From Eubacterium sp. (GTDB lineage: Bacteria > Bacillota > Clostridia > Lachnospirales > Lachnospiraceae), in contig JALEKC010000107.1 of the NCBI GenBank assembly GCA_022769325.1, positions 1-35,764 of the forward strand: a stretch of 35,764 nucleotides of DNA. The letters are read 5' to 3'. The position numbers were made by a program, and so were the translations under genes. Every line of letters starts with the position of its first letter. The stretch's first letter is position 1. The notes beneath the pieces are model-generated. The model was not told where the DNA came from, did not search any database, and saw only the letters and a program-made list of their open reading frames with translations. Shown piece by piece: positions 5,868 to 12,933 of the stretch.

Positions 5868-7601
5868 TCATTTCACAAACCAAGATAATAAATCACTATT
5901 TTCCCGAAATATTTTTTTAAATTGAGAATATGGCAGCGGCGCCATCACCGAGCCGGTTTCTATGGTTACATTTGGTATCTTTTTGTTATATATGAGCCAG
6001 TCTCCAAAGCCTCCGTTGGGATCGGTACTGATGGATTTTGGCATCAAACGATAATGCGTAAATTGATTGACCTTGGTAGCCAGAGCTTTCTGCCTTCCAT
6101 ACACCGAAGCCTGGGATTCCACATTGTAATTCCAGTATAATATGCTTCCGGTGGAATGATAATTCAGGGAAGCTTTCCATCCGGAAATGCTATTGACAAA
6201 CTTAGTCATGACTTTCGTCTCTTTCTCCGAAACCGCCTTTTTCCCAGGATACGTGAGACCCTCCGCTTTTTTCGCTTTCCCCTTAGGATTCCACCCCGCA
6301 GAAAAATTAAAGTTGAGATTCACTCCTCGGGCATTTCCTTTCCAGGTGCGGGCCGGCGACTTGGATTTTTTGCATATCTTTCGCAATTTGGGATTACGAA
6401 TGCTGTCGAAACCAGATTGGGAAATGGTTACTCCGTCAGGATTAATCATGGGAACGATGTAAACGCATTTTCCCCGCAAGGCACTCTTATAATCCACATA
6501 CTCCCTTAATATTTCCTCGCTTTTGTAAGTAAGCATCAGACAGTTCAGCCATTCTCTTGCGTGGATTCCCCCATTTATCAGGATTTTCTGCGAAGCTCTT
6601 GGATTTCCAATGCGAAGGCACCAGATTGCCCTTCCATCTTCGCTGCTGCCAAGATTCTGGAGAGAGGCTTTTCCCCGGTATTTCCATACTATTTTTTTCA
6701 AATCCGAGGTCATGTCTTCATATGTATATTGGGTATCTTTTACATTGACAATCCAGGGTTCTTCTTTTACCGTAACAAGCACTTTGAATTGATTTTTCTC
6801 AGAGCCCTTTACCTTTACCAAAATCGTGCTCTTCCCGTTTCTTCTGGCAATAATCCTTCCCGTTTTGTCCACGGTAGCCACCTTTTTATTGGAAGACGTA
6901 AATGTCAGCCGACTTTTTTTATAATTGGTCCGAAGGGAACTTTCTTTCCCCTGATAAAGCAGACATTTCCCTGCCCCTTTATTTTCCAGTTTCTTTTCAA
7001 AATGGATTGTCACAAGAAAAGTTCCTTCGCCGTCCTCCTCTGTCACCTTCACCATAAAGCTTTGCGCATTTCCCTTTGCCTTGGAAGTACAGCGGATTTT
7101 TCCTGTTTTATCCAGCTTAACAATTCCCTTCTTCTGCAATTTCTTGCTTTTTTCCCCATAGACCTGAAAAGATGATTTTTTTGAAACCTTCAAGACAACC
7201 TCATCGGTAACATAAGAAGTTATCTTATATCGATAAGACACCACCTTATTTTTAACTTCCCGGACCTTGGTGGCCTTTTTATTTAAAAGGGAAAAGACAC
7301 GGTTGTCCGGTGGGGCACTGTCTGTAGGACTAGGGCTTTCTGTGGGGGTAGAACTGTCTGTAGAGACGGGACTTGTCACTGGTATCCCTGTAGGGGTTGC
7401 GGTCACGCTCTCACCGGGTACCACACTGGCAGTCGCCGTCGCTCCCGCTATGGGCGCCGCGCTTCCCGAGGGCATCGGCTGGGAAGTGACAACCGTTTTT
7501 TGAACCGTGTCCGCCAACAAAATATTGGTTGGTATTTCTGCCAAAAATAAACTTATAATAATACCCAAGATGATTCCTTTTTTATTTTTGTCCCATGCCA
7601 T
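5868..7601 (-). CDS. Secreted M14-family zinc carboxypeptidase with bacterial Ig-like domain
   Basis: 577 residues. Residues 1-30 form a signal peptide, and 40-99 a Ser/Thr/Pro linker. Residues 105-280 are Lys-rich beta structure including a BIG2-like segment at 230-278 (SSNKKVATVDKTGRIIARRNGK). Residues 290-577 are the peptidase. Zinc ligands H347 and E350 (GGIHARE) and H482 (YHSTG), the NPDG motif (387-390) and the catalytic E548 (TIETGS) are all present, so it should be active. Where most M14 enzymes have GVDLNRNF, this has GVNLNFNF: the Arg that clamps the substrate carboxylate (Arg145 in carboxypeptidase A) is F431. It may trim peptidoglycan stem peptides or proteins. The gene has a GGGGGAAATG ribosome site and no evident promoter after the rplT terminator. 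Confidence 0.9.
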   Translation of the reverse strand: MAWDKNKKGIILGIIISLFLAEIPTNILLADTVQKTVVTSQPMPSGSAAPIAGATATASVVPGESVTATPTGIPVTSPVSTDSSTPTESPSPTDSAPPDNRVFSLLNKKATKVREVKNKVVSYRYKITSYVTDEVVLKVSKKSSFQVYGEKSKKLQKKGIVKLDKTGKIRCTSKAKGNAQSFMVKVTEEDGEGTFLVTIHFEKKLENKGAGKCLLYQGKESSLRTNYKKSRLTFTSSNKKVATVDKTGRIIARRNGKSTILVKVKGSEKNQFKVLVTVKEEPWIVNVKDTQYTYEDMTSDLKKIVWKYRGKASLQNLGSSEDGRAIWCLRIGNPRASQKILINGGIHAREWLNCLMLTYKSEEILREYVDYKSALRGKCVYIVPMINPDGVTISQSGFDSIRNPKLRKICKKSKSPARTWKGNARGVNLNFNFSAGWNPKGKAKKAEGLTYPGKKAVSEKETKVMTKFVNSISGWKASLNYHSTGSILYWNYNVESQASVYGRQKALATKVNQFTHYRLMPKSISTDPNGGFGDWLIYNKKIPNVTIETGSVMAPLPYSQFKKIFRENSDLLSWFVK

Positions 7602-7630
7602 AGCATTTCCCCCTTACCTTAAATCAATTG

Positions 7631-7666
7631 AATAAGAAAGGGCACCTCAATACTTGAAGTACCCTT
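7631..7666 (-). terminator. Rho-independent terminator of infC-rpmI-rplT
   Basis: A 13-bp stem (7654-7666 with 7638-7650, two G-U pairs) closes a three-base loop and is followed by TTTCTTATT on the minus strand, 40 bases after the rplT stop. Confidence 0.85.
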
Positions 7667-7706
7667 ATAAAAAACTGTCTTTGAAATCAATTATCTTTGC
7701 CGTTGA

Positions 7707-8063
7707 TTAAGCAAGTTTGCTCTTTGCAACGTCAACCAATGTTGCGAAACCTTCTGGATCGCTAATTGCCATTTCAGAAAGCATCTTACGATTGATATCC
7801 ACACCGGCTTGTTTCAAACCATACATGAATTTGCTGTAAGAAAGTCCATTGATACGAGCTGCTGCATTGATACGAGCAATCCAAAGCTGTCTGAACTGTC
7901 TTTTTCTCTGCTTTCTACCAGTATAAGATGTTTCCAAAGCACGCATAACAGACTGTTTTGCAACACGATACTGTTTGGATCTTGCACCTCTGTAACCTTT
8001 TGCTAATTTTAAAACTCTTTTATGTTTTTTCTTTGCGTTTAATCCGCCTTTAATTCTAGCCAT
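7707..8063 (-). CDS. rplT: 50S ribosomal protein L20
   Basis: 118 residues, exactly the normal size. The start [20 protein letters not shown] and the very basic N-terminal extension that threads through 23S rRNA are typical. L20 is needed early in large-subunit assembly and, in Firmicutes and enterobacteria, represses its own operon by binding an RNA structure that mimics its rRNA site. It is the last gene of infC-rpmI-rplT and is followed by a terminator. A GGAGGT ribosome site precedes the ATG. Confidence 0.98.
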   Translation of the reverse strand: MARIKGGLNAKKKHKRVLKLAKGYRGARSKQYRVAKQSVMRALETSYTGRKQRKRQFRQLWIARINAAARINGLSYSKFMYGLKQAGVDINRKMLSEMAISDPEGFATLVDVAKSKLA

Positions 8064-8102
8064 TTTTATTTACCTCCTAATCGCGTTTCCAAGTAACATC
8101 TC

Positions 8103-8306
8103 TTATGCATATGGCATAATCTTCTTCATGGTCTTAACGTTTGTTTCATCTACCACGGTTGATTTTCTAAGATTTCTTTTTCTCTTTGTTGTTTTCTTTG
8201 TCAAAATATGACTTTTGTAAGCCTTATTACGAACCAGTTTTCCTGTTCCAGTTACTTTGAATCGCTTTGCTGCGGCTCTTTTTGTTTTCATTTTCTGATT
8301 TGCCAT
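8103..8306 (-). CDS. rpmI: 50S ribosomal protein L35
   Basis: 67 residues from the ATG at 8306 (GGAGGAAATACATT site). The open frame runs 12 codons further up but without a ribosome site or family similarity. The basic sequence [20 protein letters not shown] is the conserved L35 start, and [12 protein letters not shown] follows in the middle. It is the second gene of the infC operon, 45 bases after infC and 39 before rplT. Confidence 0.97.
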   Translation of the reverse strand: MANQKMKTKRAAAKRFKVTGTGKLVRNKAYKSHILTKKTTKRKRNLRKSTVVDETNVKTMKKIMPYA

Positions 8307-8351
8307 AATGTATTTCCTCCATTTATATTTGATAGACATCATGTACTATCA

Positions 8352-8858
8352 TTATTTTGCGGCTGTTAAAAACATAATCATGCTTCTTCCTTCCATCTTC
8401 GGATCTTTGTCAATGACTGCCACATCTTCCAGTTTTTCATAGAAAGCATTGAGCACTTCACGACCTACATCCTTGTGCGCCATCTCACGACCACGGAAAC
8501 GAAGTGTCACTTTGACTTTGTCTCCCTTGGACAGGAATTTTCGAGCCTGATTGGATTTGGTATTCAAATCGTTGGTATCAATGTTTGGCGAAAGACGTAT
8601 CTCCTTCACATCGATGGTTTTTTGTTTTTTCTTTGCTTCCTTCTCACGTCTAGCCTGCTCATAACGGTATTTTCCGTAATTGATAATCTTGCATACCGGT
8701 GGTTTTGCTCCCGGGGCAATCTTAACCAGATCAAGGTCTGCATTTTTTGCCATCAAATAAGCTTCTTTGGCTGACATAATTCCAAGCTGTTCTCCGTCCT
8801 GGCCGATCACGCGAACTTCCTTGTCACGGATCTGCTCATTAATCATTAAATCGCTGAT
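8352..8858 (-). CDS. infC: Translation initiation factor IF-3, probable AUC start
   Basis: About 168 residues with both IF-3 domains: the N-terminal part from INEQIRDKEVRVIG to the linker rich in Arg and Lys, and the C-terminal part from IDVKEIRLSP to KMEGRSMIMFL. IF-3 binds the 30S subunit, keeps subunits apart and rejects non-canonical start codons. The strong GGAGG (8867-8871) lies 20 bases from the first in-frame ATG (8846), which is too far, while an ATC codon at 8856-8858 sits 8 bases away and another at 8859-8861 sits 5 away. No ATG, GTG or TTG lies in the right window. B. subtilis and E. coli infC start at AUU, so an AUC start with autogenous control is the best reading. Confidence 0.95.
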   Translation of the reverse strand: MSDLMINEQIRDKEVRVIGQDGEQLGIMSAKEAYLMAKNADLDLVKIAPGAKPPVCKIINYGKYRYEQARREKEAKKKQKTIDVKEIRLSPNIDTNDLNTKSNQARKFLSKGDKVKVTLRFRGREMAHKDVGREVLNAFYEKLEDVAVIDKDPKMEGRSMIMFLTAAK

Positions 8859-8861
8859 GAT

Positions 8862-9010
8862 TCGCACCTCCAAATGAAATAAAAAAAGATAACTGTTTTT
8901 AAAGCCAGCTATCCACATAAATCTTTCATTCTACTATATGAAAAAATGGTTTGACCATTGCGCGCTCACTGGCGGCAAGGTGAGAGTGGATAACTCTGCT
9001 TTTTGTACCT
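8862..9010 (-). ncRNA. infC-rpmI-rplT leader, L20-type transcription attenuator
   Basis: The about 150-base leader between the promoter and infC contains a terminator hairpin (8888-8913) ending 16 bases before the GGAGG, and a 5' segment AGTTATCCAC (8986-8995) complementary to GTGGATAGCT (8907-8916), which is part of the terminator stem. The two pairings exclude each other. The 5' segment can also close a local hairpin AGAGT/ACTCT nested in AAGGT/ACCTT. This is the architecture expected of the Firmicutes L20 leader, where L20 binding favours termination. The assignment to that Rfam class is from context and layout, not a covariance search. Confidence 0.75.
8881..8913 (-). terminator. Attenuator terminator upstream of infC
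   Basis: Transcript stem GATAGCTG (8906-8913) with CAGTTATC (8888-8895), one G-U pair, a 10-base loop, then seven T residues and ATTT. It lies between the infC promoter and its ribosome site, so it acts conditionally. Confidence 0.8.
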
Positions 9011-9015
9011 TTGCT

Positions 9016-9044
9016 ATCATAACATGATTTATTTGCCCTGTCAA
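9016..9044 (-). promoter_or_regulatory. SigA promoter of infC-rpmI-rplT
   Basis: Consensus TTGACA (9039-9044), a 17-base spacer and TATGAT (9016-9021) on the minus strand. The -35 box lies in one arm of the inverted repeat at 9038-9065. Confidence 0.88.
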
Positions 9045-9065
9045 GGGATTTTTTTCCCTTGACAG
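9038..9065. repeat. Perfect inverted repeat around the infC -35 box
   Basis: CTGTCAAGGGA (9038-9048) is the exact inverse of 9055-9065, with a loop of six T. Each arm contains a TTGACA, facing opposite ways. On the plus strand the sequence TTTGTTTTTT follows, so it could also end plus-strand transcription, although no plus-strand gene lies upstream. Confidence 0.75.
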
Positions 9066-9095
9066 TTTGTTTTTTCCCTTGACAGTTTGTTTTTC
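9056..9095 (+). repeat. 20-base tandem duplication carrying TTGACA
   Basis: The unit CCCTTGACAGTTTGTTTTTT (9056-9075) is repeated at 9076-9095 with one change in the last base. Each copy has a TTGACA pointing toward the DUF2752 gene. Confidence 0.85.
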
Positions 9096-9107
9096 ATGAA
9101 TTACCAT
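9079..9107 (+). promoter_or_regulatory. Likely promoter of the DUF2752 gene
   Basis: The TTGACA of the second tandem copy (9079-9084), 17 bases, then TACCAT (9102-9107), a four-of-six match. The start codon lies about 45 bases further on. Confidence 0.5.
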
Positions 9108-9151
9108 ATTAATACTATTAAATCTTTACACCATAAGGAGGGAAATCTTTT

Positions 9152-9634
9152 ATGCAAAACAAAATAAAAAAAATATCTTGTGCAAATGATATCCTTTTTC
9201 TTCTTGGTTTGATTTTACTTTTTCCGCTCCTTTTTATGACCATTGCCGTCAACGCAAGGATACTGCATCCCACTCGTTGGCTGCCAACCTGCCTGTTTTA
9301 CCTTGTCACGGGATTTCCCTGTCCGGGTTGTGGTGGAACACGGGCATTTGTGGCAATGTTACAAGGAAAATTTTTAACCAGTTTTTTACACCATCCCGTG
9401 GTACCTTATTGTTTCTTTTGGTACATCCTTTTCATGACCACCCAGACATTGGCCAGACTGAATAAATGGCTTCGCTGTCACTTTGACTCCCACCCTCTTT
9501 GGGCAAACATCCCAAATATTTCCGGTTTGTCCTTTCGCCTTTCTTATGTTTACATTGCCGTTCTTATCATTTTAGTTCAATGGATTGTAAAGATATTATG
9601 GCAATTGTTCTTTCCCACCCTTTCATTTGTATGA
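9152..9634 (+). CDS. DUF2752 family membrane protein
   Basis: 160 residues with an AAGGAGGG ribosome site. The signature is FPCPGCGGTRAF (C57, C60), the CPxCGxTRA motif that defines DUF2752, following a first hydrophobic segment (about 13-35). Further membrane segments lie at about 82-100 and 130-155, giving roughly three. The function is unknown; the Cys pair next to an Arg near the membrane face suggests metal or thiol chemistry, which is only inference. It is divergent from infC and convergent with two DUF4190-like genes, whose nearest stop lies 19 bases away. Confidence 0.85.
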   Translation: MQNKIKKISCANDILFLLGLILLFPLLFMTIAVNARILHPTRWLPTCLFYLVTGFPCPGCGGTRAFVAMLQGKFLTSFLHHPVVPYCFFWYILFMTTQTLARLNKWLRCHFDSHPLWANIPNISGLSFRLSYVYIAVLIILVQWIVKILWQLFFPTLSFV

Positions 9635-9653
9635 AATTAATTATTGTACGAAA

Positions 9654-10040
9654 TTAATTCGTGGTCAAATCCATACGGAAAAATTGCTGTACCCATTGCT
9701 CCACCTGGTTATAATCATTGGTATCAATTTGGTTAATGGTGCTCAAGTTTTCCGGAGTCACCTTGGACCAGTCAATCATCATTGCAATAGACAGAATCAT
9801 AACCGCATTGATAAGCAATCCCAAAATATTGAGGACAAGGCCTACAATCCCCAAAACCCTTCCACTTCCGGTTCCTTTCACGATACTAATGATGGAAAAA
9901 ATCCCTCCAATGATACAAAATACAACTCCTGCTCCACAAAATGCACAGCATAAAATGGATAAGATGCCAAGAATTAATCCGGCAATTCCCAATCCTTTTT
10001 TCTGATTTGGCACTTCGATTACCTGACTATTTTCTTCCAT
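9654..10040 (-). CDS. DUF4190-like small membrane protein (copy 2)
   Basis: 128 residues from the ATG at 10040 (site AAAAGGAGG). A short polar head (MEENSQVIEVPNQKKG) precedes a Gly/Ile-rich pair of hydrophobic segments: LGIAGLILGILSILCC to GGIFSIISI, then VLGIVGLVLNILGLLINAVM. The pattern of two hydrophobic hairpins with GLGIAGLILGI is that of the DUF4190/TM2-like families. The C-terminal 35 residues are polar, with a likely extracytoplasmic or cytoplasmic tail (VEQWVQQFF). Its function is unknown. It follows the first copy after a 106-base gap that contains an inverted repeat. Confidence 0.75.
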   Translation of the reverse strand: MEENSQVIEVPNQKKGLGIAGLILGILSILCCAFCGAGVVFCIIGGIFSIISIVKGTGSGRVLGIVGLVLNILGLLINAVMILSIAMMIDWSKVTPENLSTINQIDTNDYNQVEQWVQQFFRMDLTTN

Positions 10041-10093
10041 TTCCTTCCTCCTTTTTTTCTCTCTCATTTATGTTTTCTTGATTTATAATGCTA

Positions 10094-10136
10094 GGTCTGT
10101 AACGGTCGAGGGCACTTCGCAACTTCCTTACAGACC
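10094..10136. repeat. Inverted repeat between the two DUF4190-like genes
   Basis: GGTCTGTAA (10094-10102) and TTACAGACC (10128-10136) are perfect inverses with 25 bases between. No T run follows on the minus strand, so it could be an operator, an RNA processing hairpin or a poor terminator of the thrS unit. Confidence 0.6.
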
Positions 10137-10146
10137 AAATCGTCAT

Positions 10147-10527
10147 TTAAAACCAGCTTCCCAAAAATCCACGAAGAAACATCGTTGTTCCTCCCCCTTC
10201 CGGAAATGCAGATGGGGTTGGTGATGGAACAGTGATGGCAGATGGGGACACCGTGGTATTATTGGTTGTACTAGCGGGCATGCCGGCAAGATAAATATAT
10301 ATAACCGCCGATGCAATCCCAAGGGTCAGTCCAACCGCTCCCACTACAATGCCTGCCACTGCCAAATCTCTCTGACCGGCATATTCGTCCCGAAATGCCA
10401 TCAAACCCAGCACCACTCCGGCAAATCCAAAAATAATGGAAACATACCAGGTACAGCAGCTCAAAACAGAGATACATGAAACGACAAGGGACGCAATGGC
10501 TTTTCCATTCTTCTTATTTGTCTCCAT
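10147..10527 (-). CDS. DUF4190-like small membrane protein (copy 1)
   Basis: 126 residues with an AAAGGAGGAACCT ribosome site. The polar head METNKKNGK leads into hydrophobic segments at about 10-45 (with two vicinal Cys) and 55-80, joined by RDEYAGQRDLAVAGIVVGAVG. A tail rich in Thr, Ser and Pro follows the second segment. The layout matches DUF4190 and is related to the second copy downstream. It begins only 18 bases after the thrS stop with no terminator between, so it should be read through from the T-box-controlled thrS transcript. Its function is unknown. Confidence 0.75.
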   Translation of the reverse strand: METNKKNGKAIASLVVSCISVLSCCTWYVSIIFGFAGVVLGLMAFRDEYAGQRDLAVAGIVVGAVGLTLGIASAVIYIYLAGMPASTTNNTTVSPSAITVPSPTPSAFPEGGGTTMFLRGFLGSWF

Positions 10528-10545
10528 AGGTTCCTCCTTTTTTGA

Positions 10546-12504
10546 CTACTTTTCTTCGGTCACTTCAATCTTACGAATTTCTTTTGTGCGAATTTCCTTG
10601 GTAATATCCGCAATAAAGTCATCCAAAGAAACCTGACCCTCATCACCTTTATAACGGCTTCGAAGAGATACCAGATTCTCTTCCTGCTCTTTTTGTCCCA
10701 CAATAAGCATGTAAGGAATACGATGCAGTCTTGCTTCACGAATCTTAAATCCAATTTTTTCAGAGCGGTTGTCAACCGTTGCATCCACTCCATTGTTTAT
10801 CAGTTTTTCACAAACTTCATGAGCATACTCGGCATATTTTTCTGAAATCGGAAGCACGCGAACCTGCTCCGGGCAAAGCCATGTCGGGAACATTCCGGCG
10901 TATTTTTCAATCAGCCATGCCAGCGTTCTCTCATAGCATCCAATGGAAGTTCTATGGATAATATATGGACGGACTTTGTCGCCTTTCTCGTCGATATAGT
11001 ACATATCAAACTGATCTGCCAGAAGGGCATCCCATTGAATGGTAATCATGGTATCTTCTTTTCCATATACATTTTTTGCATTGATATCTACCTTTGGTCC
11101 GTAAAAAGCTGCTTCTCCCACATCTTCGGTAAATGGAATCTGCAATTCATTTAAAATGTTACGAATGTCTTCTTCCGTTTCGTCCCAAACCTGAGGGTCG
11201 CCGATGTATTTATCCGGATTTTCAGGATCCCATTTGGACAAATGATAGGTCACATCTTCTTCCAGTCCCAGTACTTGCAGACAATATTGCGCCAAGGCAA
11301 TACAATCTTTAAACTCCTGTACCATCTGGTCCGGACGAACAATCAAATGTCCTTCCGAGATGGTGAACTGGCGTACACGGGTCAAGCCATGCATTTCTCC
11401 CGAATCTTCATTGCGGAACAAAGTAGAAGTCTCTCCATAGCGACATGGCAGGTCACGATAAGATTTTCTGCTCGCTTTGTATACATAATACTGGAATGGA
11501 CATGTCATAGGGCGAAGAGCAAATACTTCTTTATCCTTCTCCTCATCTCCCAACACAAACATTCCCTCTTTATAATGATCCCAATGACCGGAAATTTTGT
11601 ACAAATCCGATTTTGCCATCAAAGGAGTTTTGGTACGCATGTAACCGCGTTTGGTCTCCTCGTCTTCAATCCAGCGCTGCATCCTCTGGATGATTTTAAC
11701 GCCATTTGGCATAAGCAATGGCAATCCCTGACCGATAACATCCACCGTAGTAAAGAGTTCCATCTCACGACCCAGTTTGTTGTGGTCGCGTTTTTTGATA
11801 TCTTCCAAATGCTCCAAATGAGCGTCCAAATCTGCTTTCTTGGTAAATGCCGTTCCATATACACGAGTCAGCATTTTGTTTTTTTCGCTTCCTCTCCAAT
11901 AAGCTCCGGAGGAAGAAATTAACTTCATAGCTTTAAGAGGCTTTGTATTCATCAAATGTGGTCCGGCACAAAGGTCCACATATTCTCCCTGCTCATAGAA
12001 AGAAATTTCTGCATCTTCCGGAAGATCCTCAATCAATTCCACTTTGTATGGTTCTTCCCGTTTTTTCATAAATTCGATGGCTTCGTTACGAGGGAGAGTA
12101 AATCTCTTCAATTCCGCCCCTTCCTTTACGATTTTTTTCATTTCTTTTTCAATTTTGTCCAAAGCATCCCGGTCTAGAGATTCCATGTCAAAATCATAAT
12201 AAAATCCATCTTCAATAGCGGGCCCAATCGCACATTTTGCATGTGGATACAGTCGTTTGATAGCCTGAGCCAGTACATGAGAAGCCGTATGACGATAAGC
12301 TGCTTTTCCTGCATCACTGTCAAAGGTTAAAATATTTAATTCATGTTCTCCATCCACAACGGTTCGAAGGTCCACCACTTCTCCGTCCAATTCTGCTACG
12401 CATGCCACCCGGGCAAGCCCCTCACTGATGTCTTTTGCAATATCAATAATTGCCATTGGTTCTGCATATTCCTTACTGGAACCATCTTTTAATGTAACCT
12501 TCAT
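10546..12504 (-). CDS. thrS: Threonyl-tRNA synthetase
   Basis: 652 residues, full length. Domains in order: TGS (1-62), editing/SAD domain with H72, H76, C179 and H183, class II catalytic core (about 245-540), and anticodon-binding domain (about 545-645). Zinc ligands C335 (MTCPF), H386 and H517 (HRTSIG) that recognise the threonine hydroxyl are present. The motif 2 region reads VRQFTISEGHLIVR rather than the FTQDDAHIFC form of E. coli, a variant I associate with clostridial enzymes. It charges tRNA-Thr in the cytosol and edits Ser-tRNA-Thr. It is controlled by the T-box upstream and followed closely by a DUF4190-like gene. Confidence 0.98.
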   Translation of the reverse strand: MKVTLKDGSSKEYAEPMAIIDIAKDISEGLARVACVAELDGEVVDLRTVVDGEHELNILTFDSDAGKAAYRHTASHVLAQAIKRLYPHAKCAIGPAIEDGFYYDFDMESLDRDALDKIEKEMKKIVKEGAELKRFTLPRNEAIEFMKKREEPYKVELIEDLPEDAEISFYEQGEYVDLCAGPHLMNTKPLKAMKLISSSGAYWRGSEKNKMLTRVYGTAFTKKADLDAHLEHLEDIKKRDHNKLGREMELFTTVDVIGQGLPLLMPNGVKIIQRMQRWIEDEETKRGYMRTKTPLMAKSDLYKISGHWDHYKEGMFVLGDEEKDKEVFALRPMTCPFQYYVYKASRKSYRDLPCRYGETSTLFRNEDSGEMHGLTRVRQFTISEGHLIVRPDQMVQEFKDCIALAQYCLQVLGLEEDVTYHLSKWDPENPDKYIGDPQVWDETEEDIRNILNELQIPFTEDVGEAAFYGPKVDINAKNVYGKEDTMITIQWDALLADQFDMYYIDEKGDKVRPYIIHRTSIGCYERTLAWLIEKYAGMFPTWLCPEQVRVLPISEKYAEYAHEVCEKLINNGVDATVDNRSEKIGFKIREARLHRIPYMLIVGQKEQEENLVSLRSRYKGDEGQVSLDDFIADITKEIRTKEIRKIEVTEEK

Positions 12505-12518
12505 TTTCTCTAATCTCC

Positions 12519-12822
12519 TTTCAAAAATATAATAAAGCCCATCCCTTTAAACACTTAGTATTTAAAGGGACGGGCTGAAATATTCATCCGCGGTTCCACC
12601 CTTCTTGACACATAAGTTTGTGATAAAAGCAAACAAATATGCCCGGCTTCATTTGACGATAACGGGGTCACCGGACCGGATTGGGGTCACTCAGAGGTAG
12701 TTTTCAAATGCTTCCCATCATGGTACTTCCAGCCTGTTGTAAAAAAGTCCTGCTCCGCCTTTTCACACTCCGATACCACTCTCTGGCATGTTGTCACATT
12801 TTACTCGTCTCTTCAACGTATT
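12519..12822 (-). promoter_or_regulatory. T-box riboswitch of thrS, ACU specifier
   Basis: The leader holds the T-box core AGGGTGGAACCGCGG (12588-12602), an upstream stem I with GAGACGAGTA, and the segment GAAAACTACCTCTGAG. Aligned on the known pattern GAA-A-codon-A, the specifier is ACU (12699-12701), a threonine codon. The T-box base after UGG is A, which fits a tRNA ending UCCA. Uncharged tRNA-Thr should stabilise the antiterminator and allow thrS transcription. The terminator follows at 12536-12576. Confidence 0.92.
12536..12576 (-). terminator. T-box terminator hairpin
   Basis: AGCCCGTCCCTTTAAA (12561-12576) pairs with the segment at 12536-12551, nearly perfectly, then TTATTATATTTTT on the minus strand. 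Confidence 0.92.
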
Positions 12823-12828
12823 AAAACC

Positions 12829-12857
12829 ATTATATTCATTTGGCCTTGGAATGTCAA
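12829..12857 (-). promoter_or_regulatory. Consensus SigA promoter of thrS
   Basis: TTGACA (12852-12857), exactly 17 bases, TATAAT (12829-12834) on the minus strand; both boxes are perfect. It drives the T-box leader. Confidence 0.92.
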
Positions 12858-12933
12858 CCAATTTTCTCACCATTTTTCGCATTCATTAGCATTTATTTCC
12901 CAGACGCGAGCAAACATTCATTTCGAATTCTTT

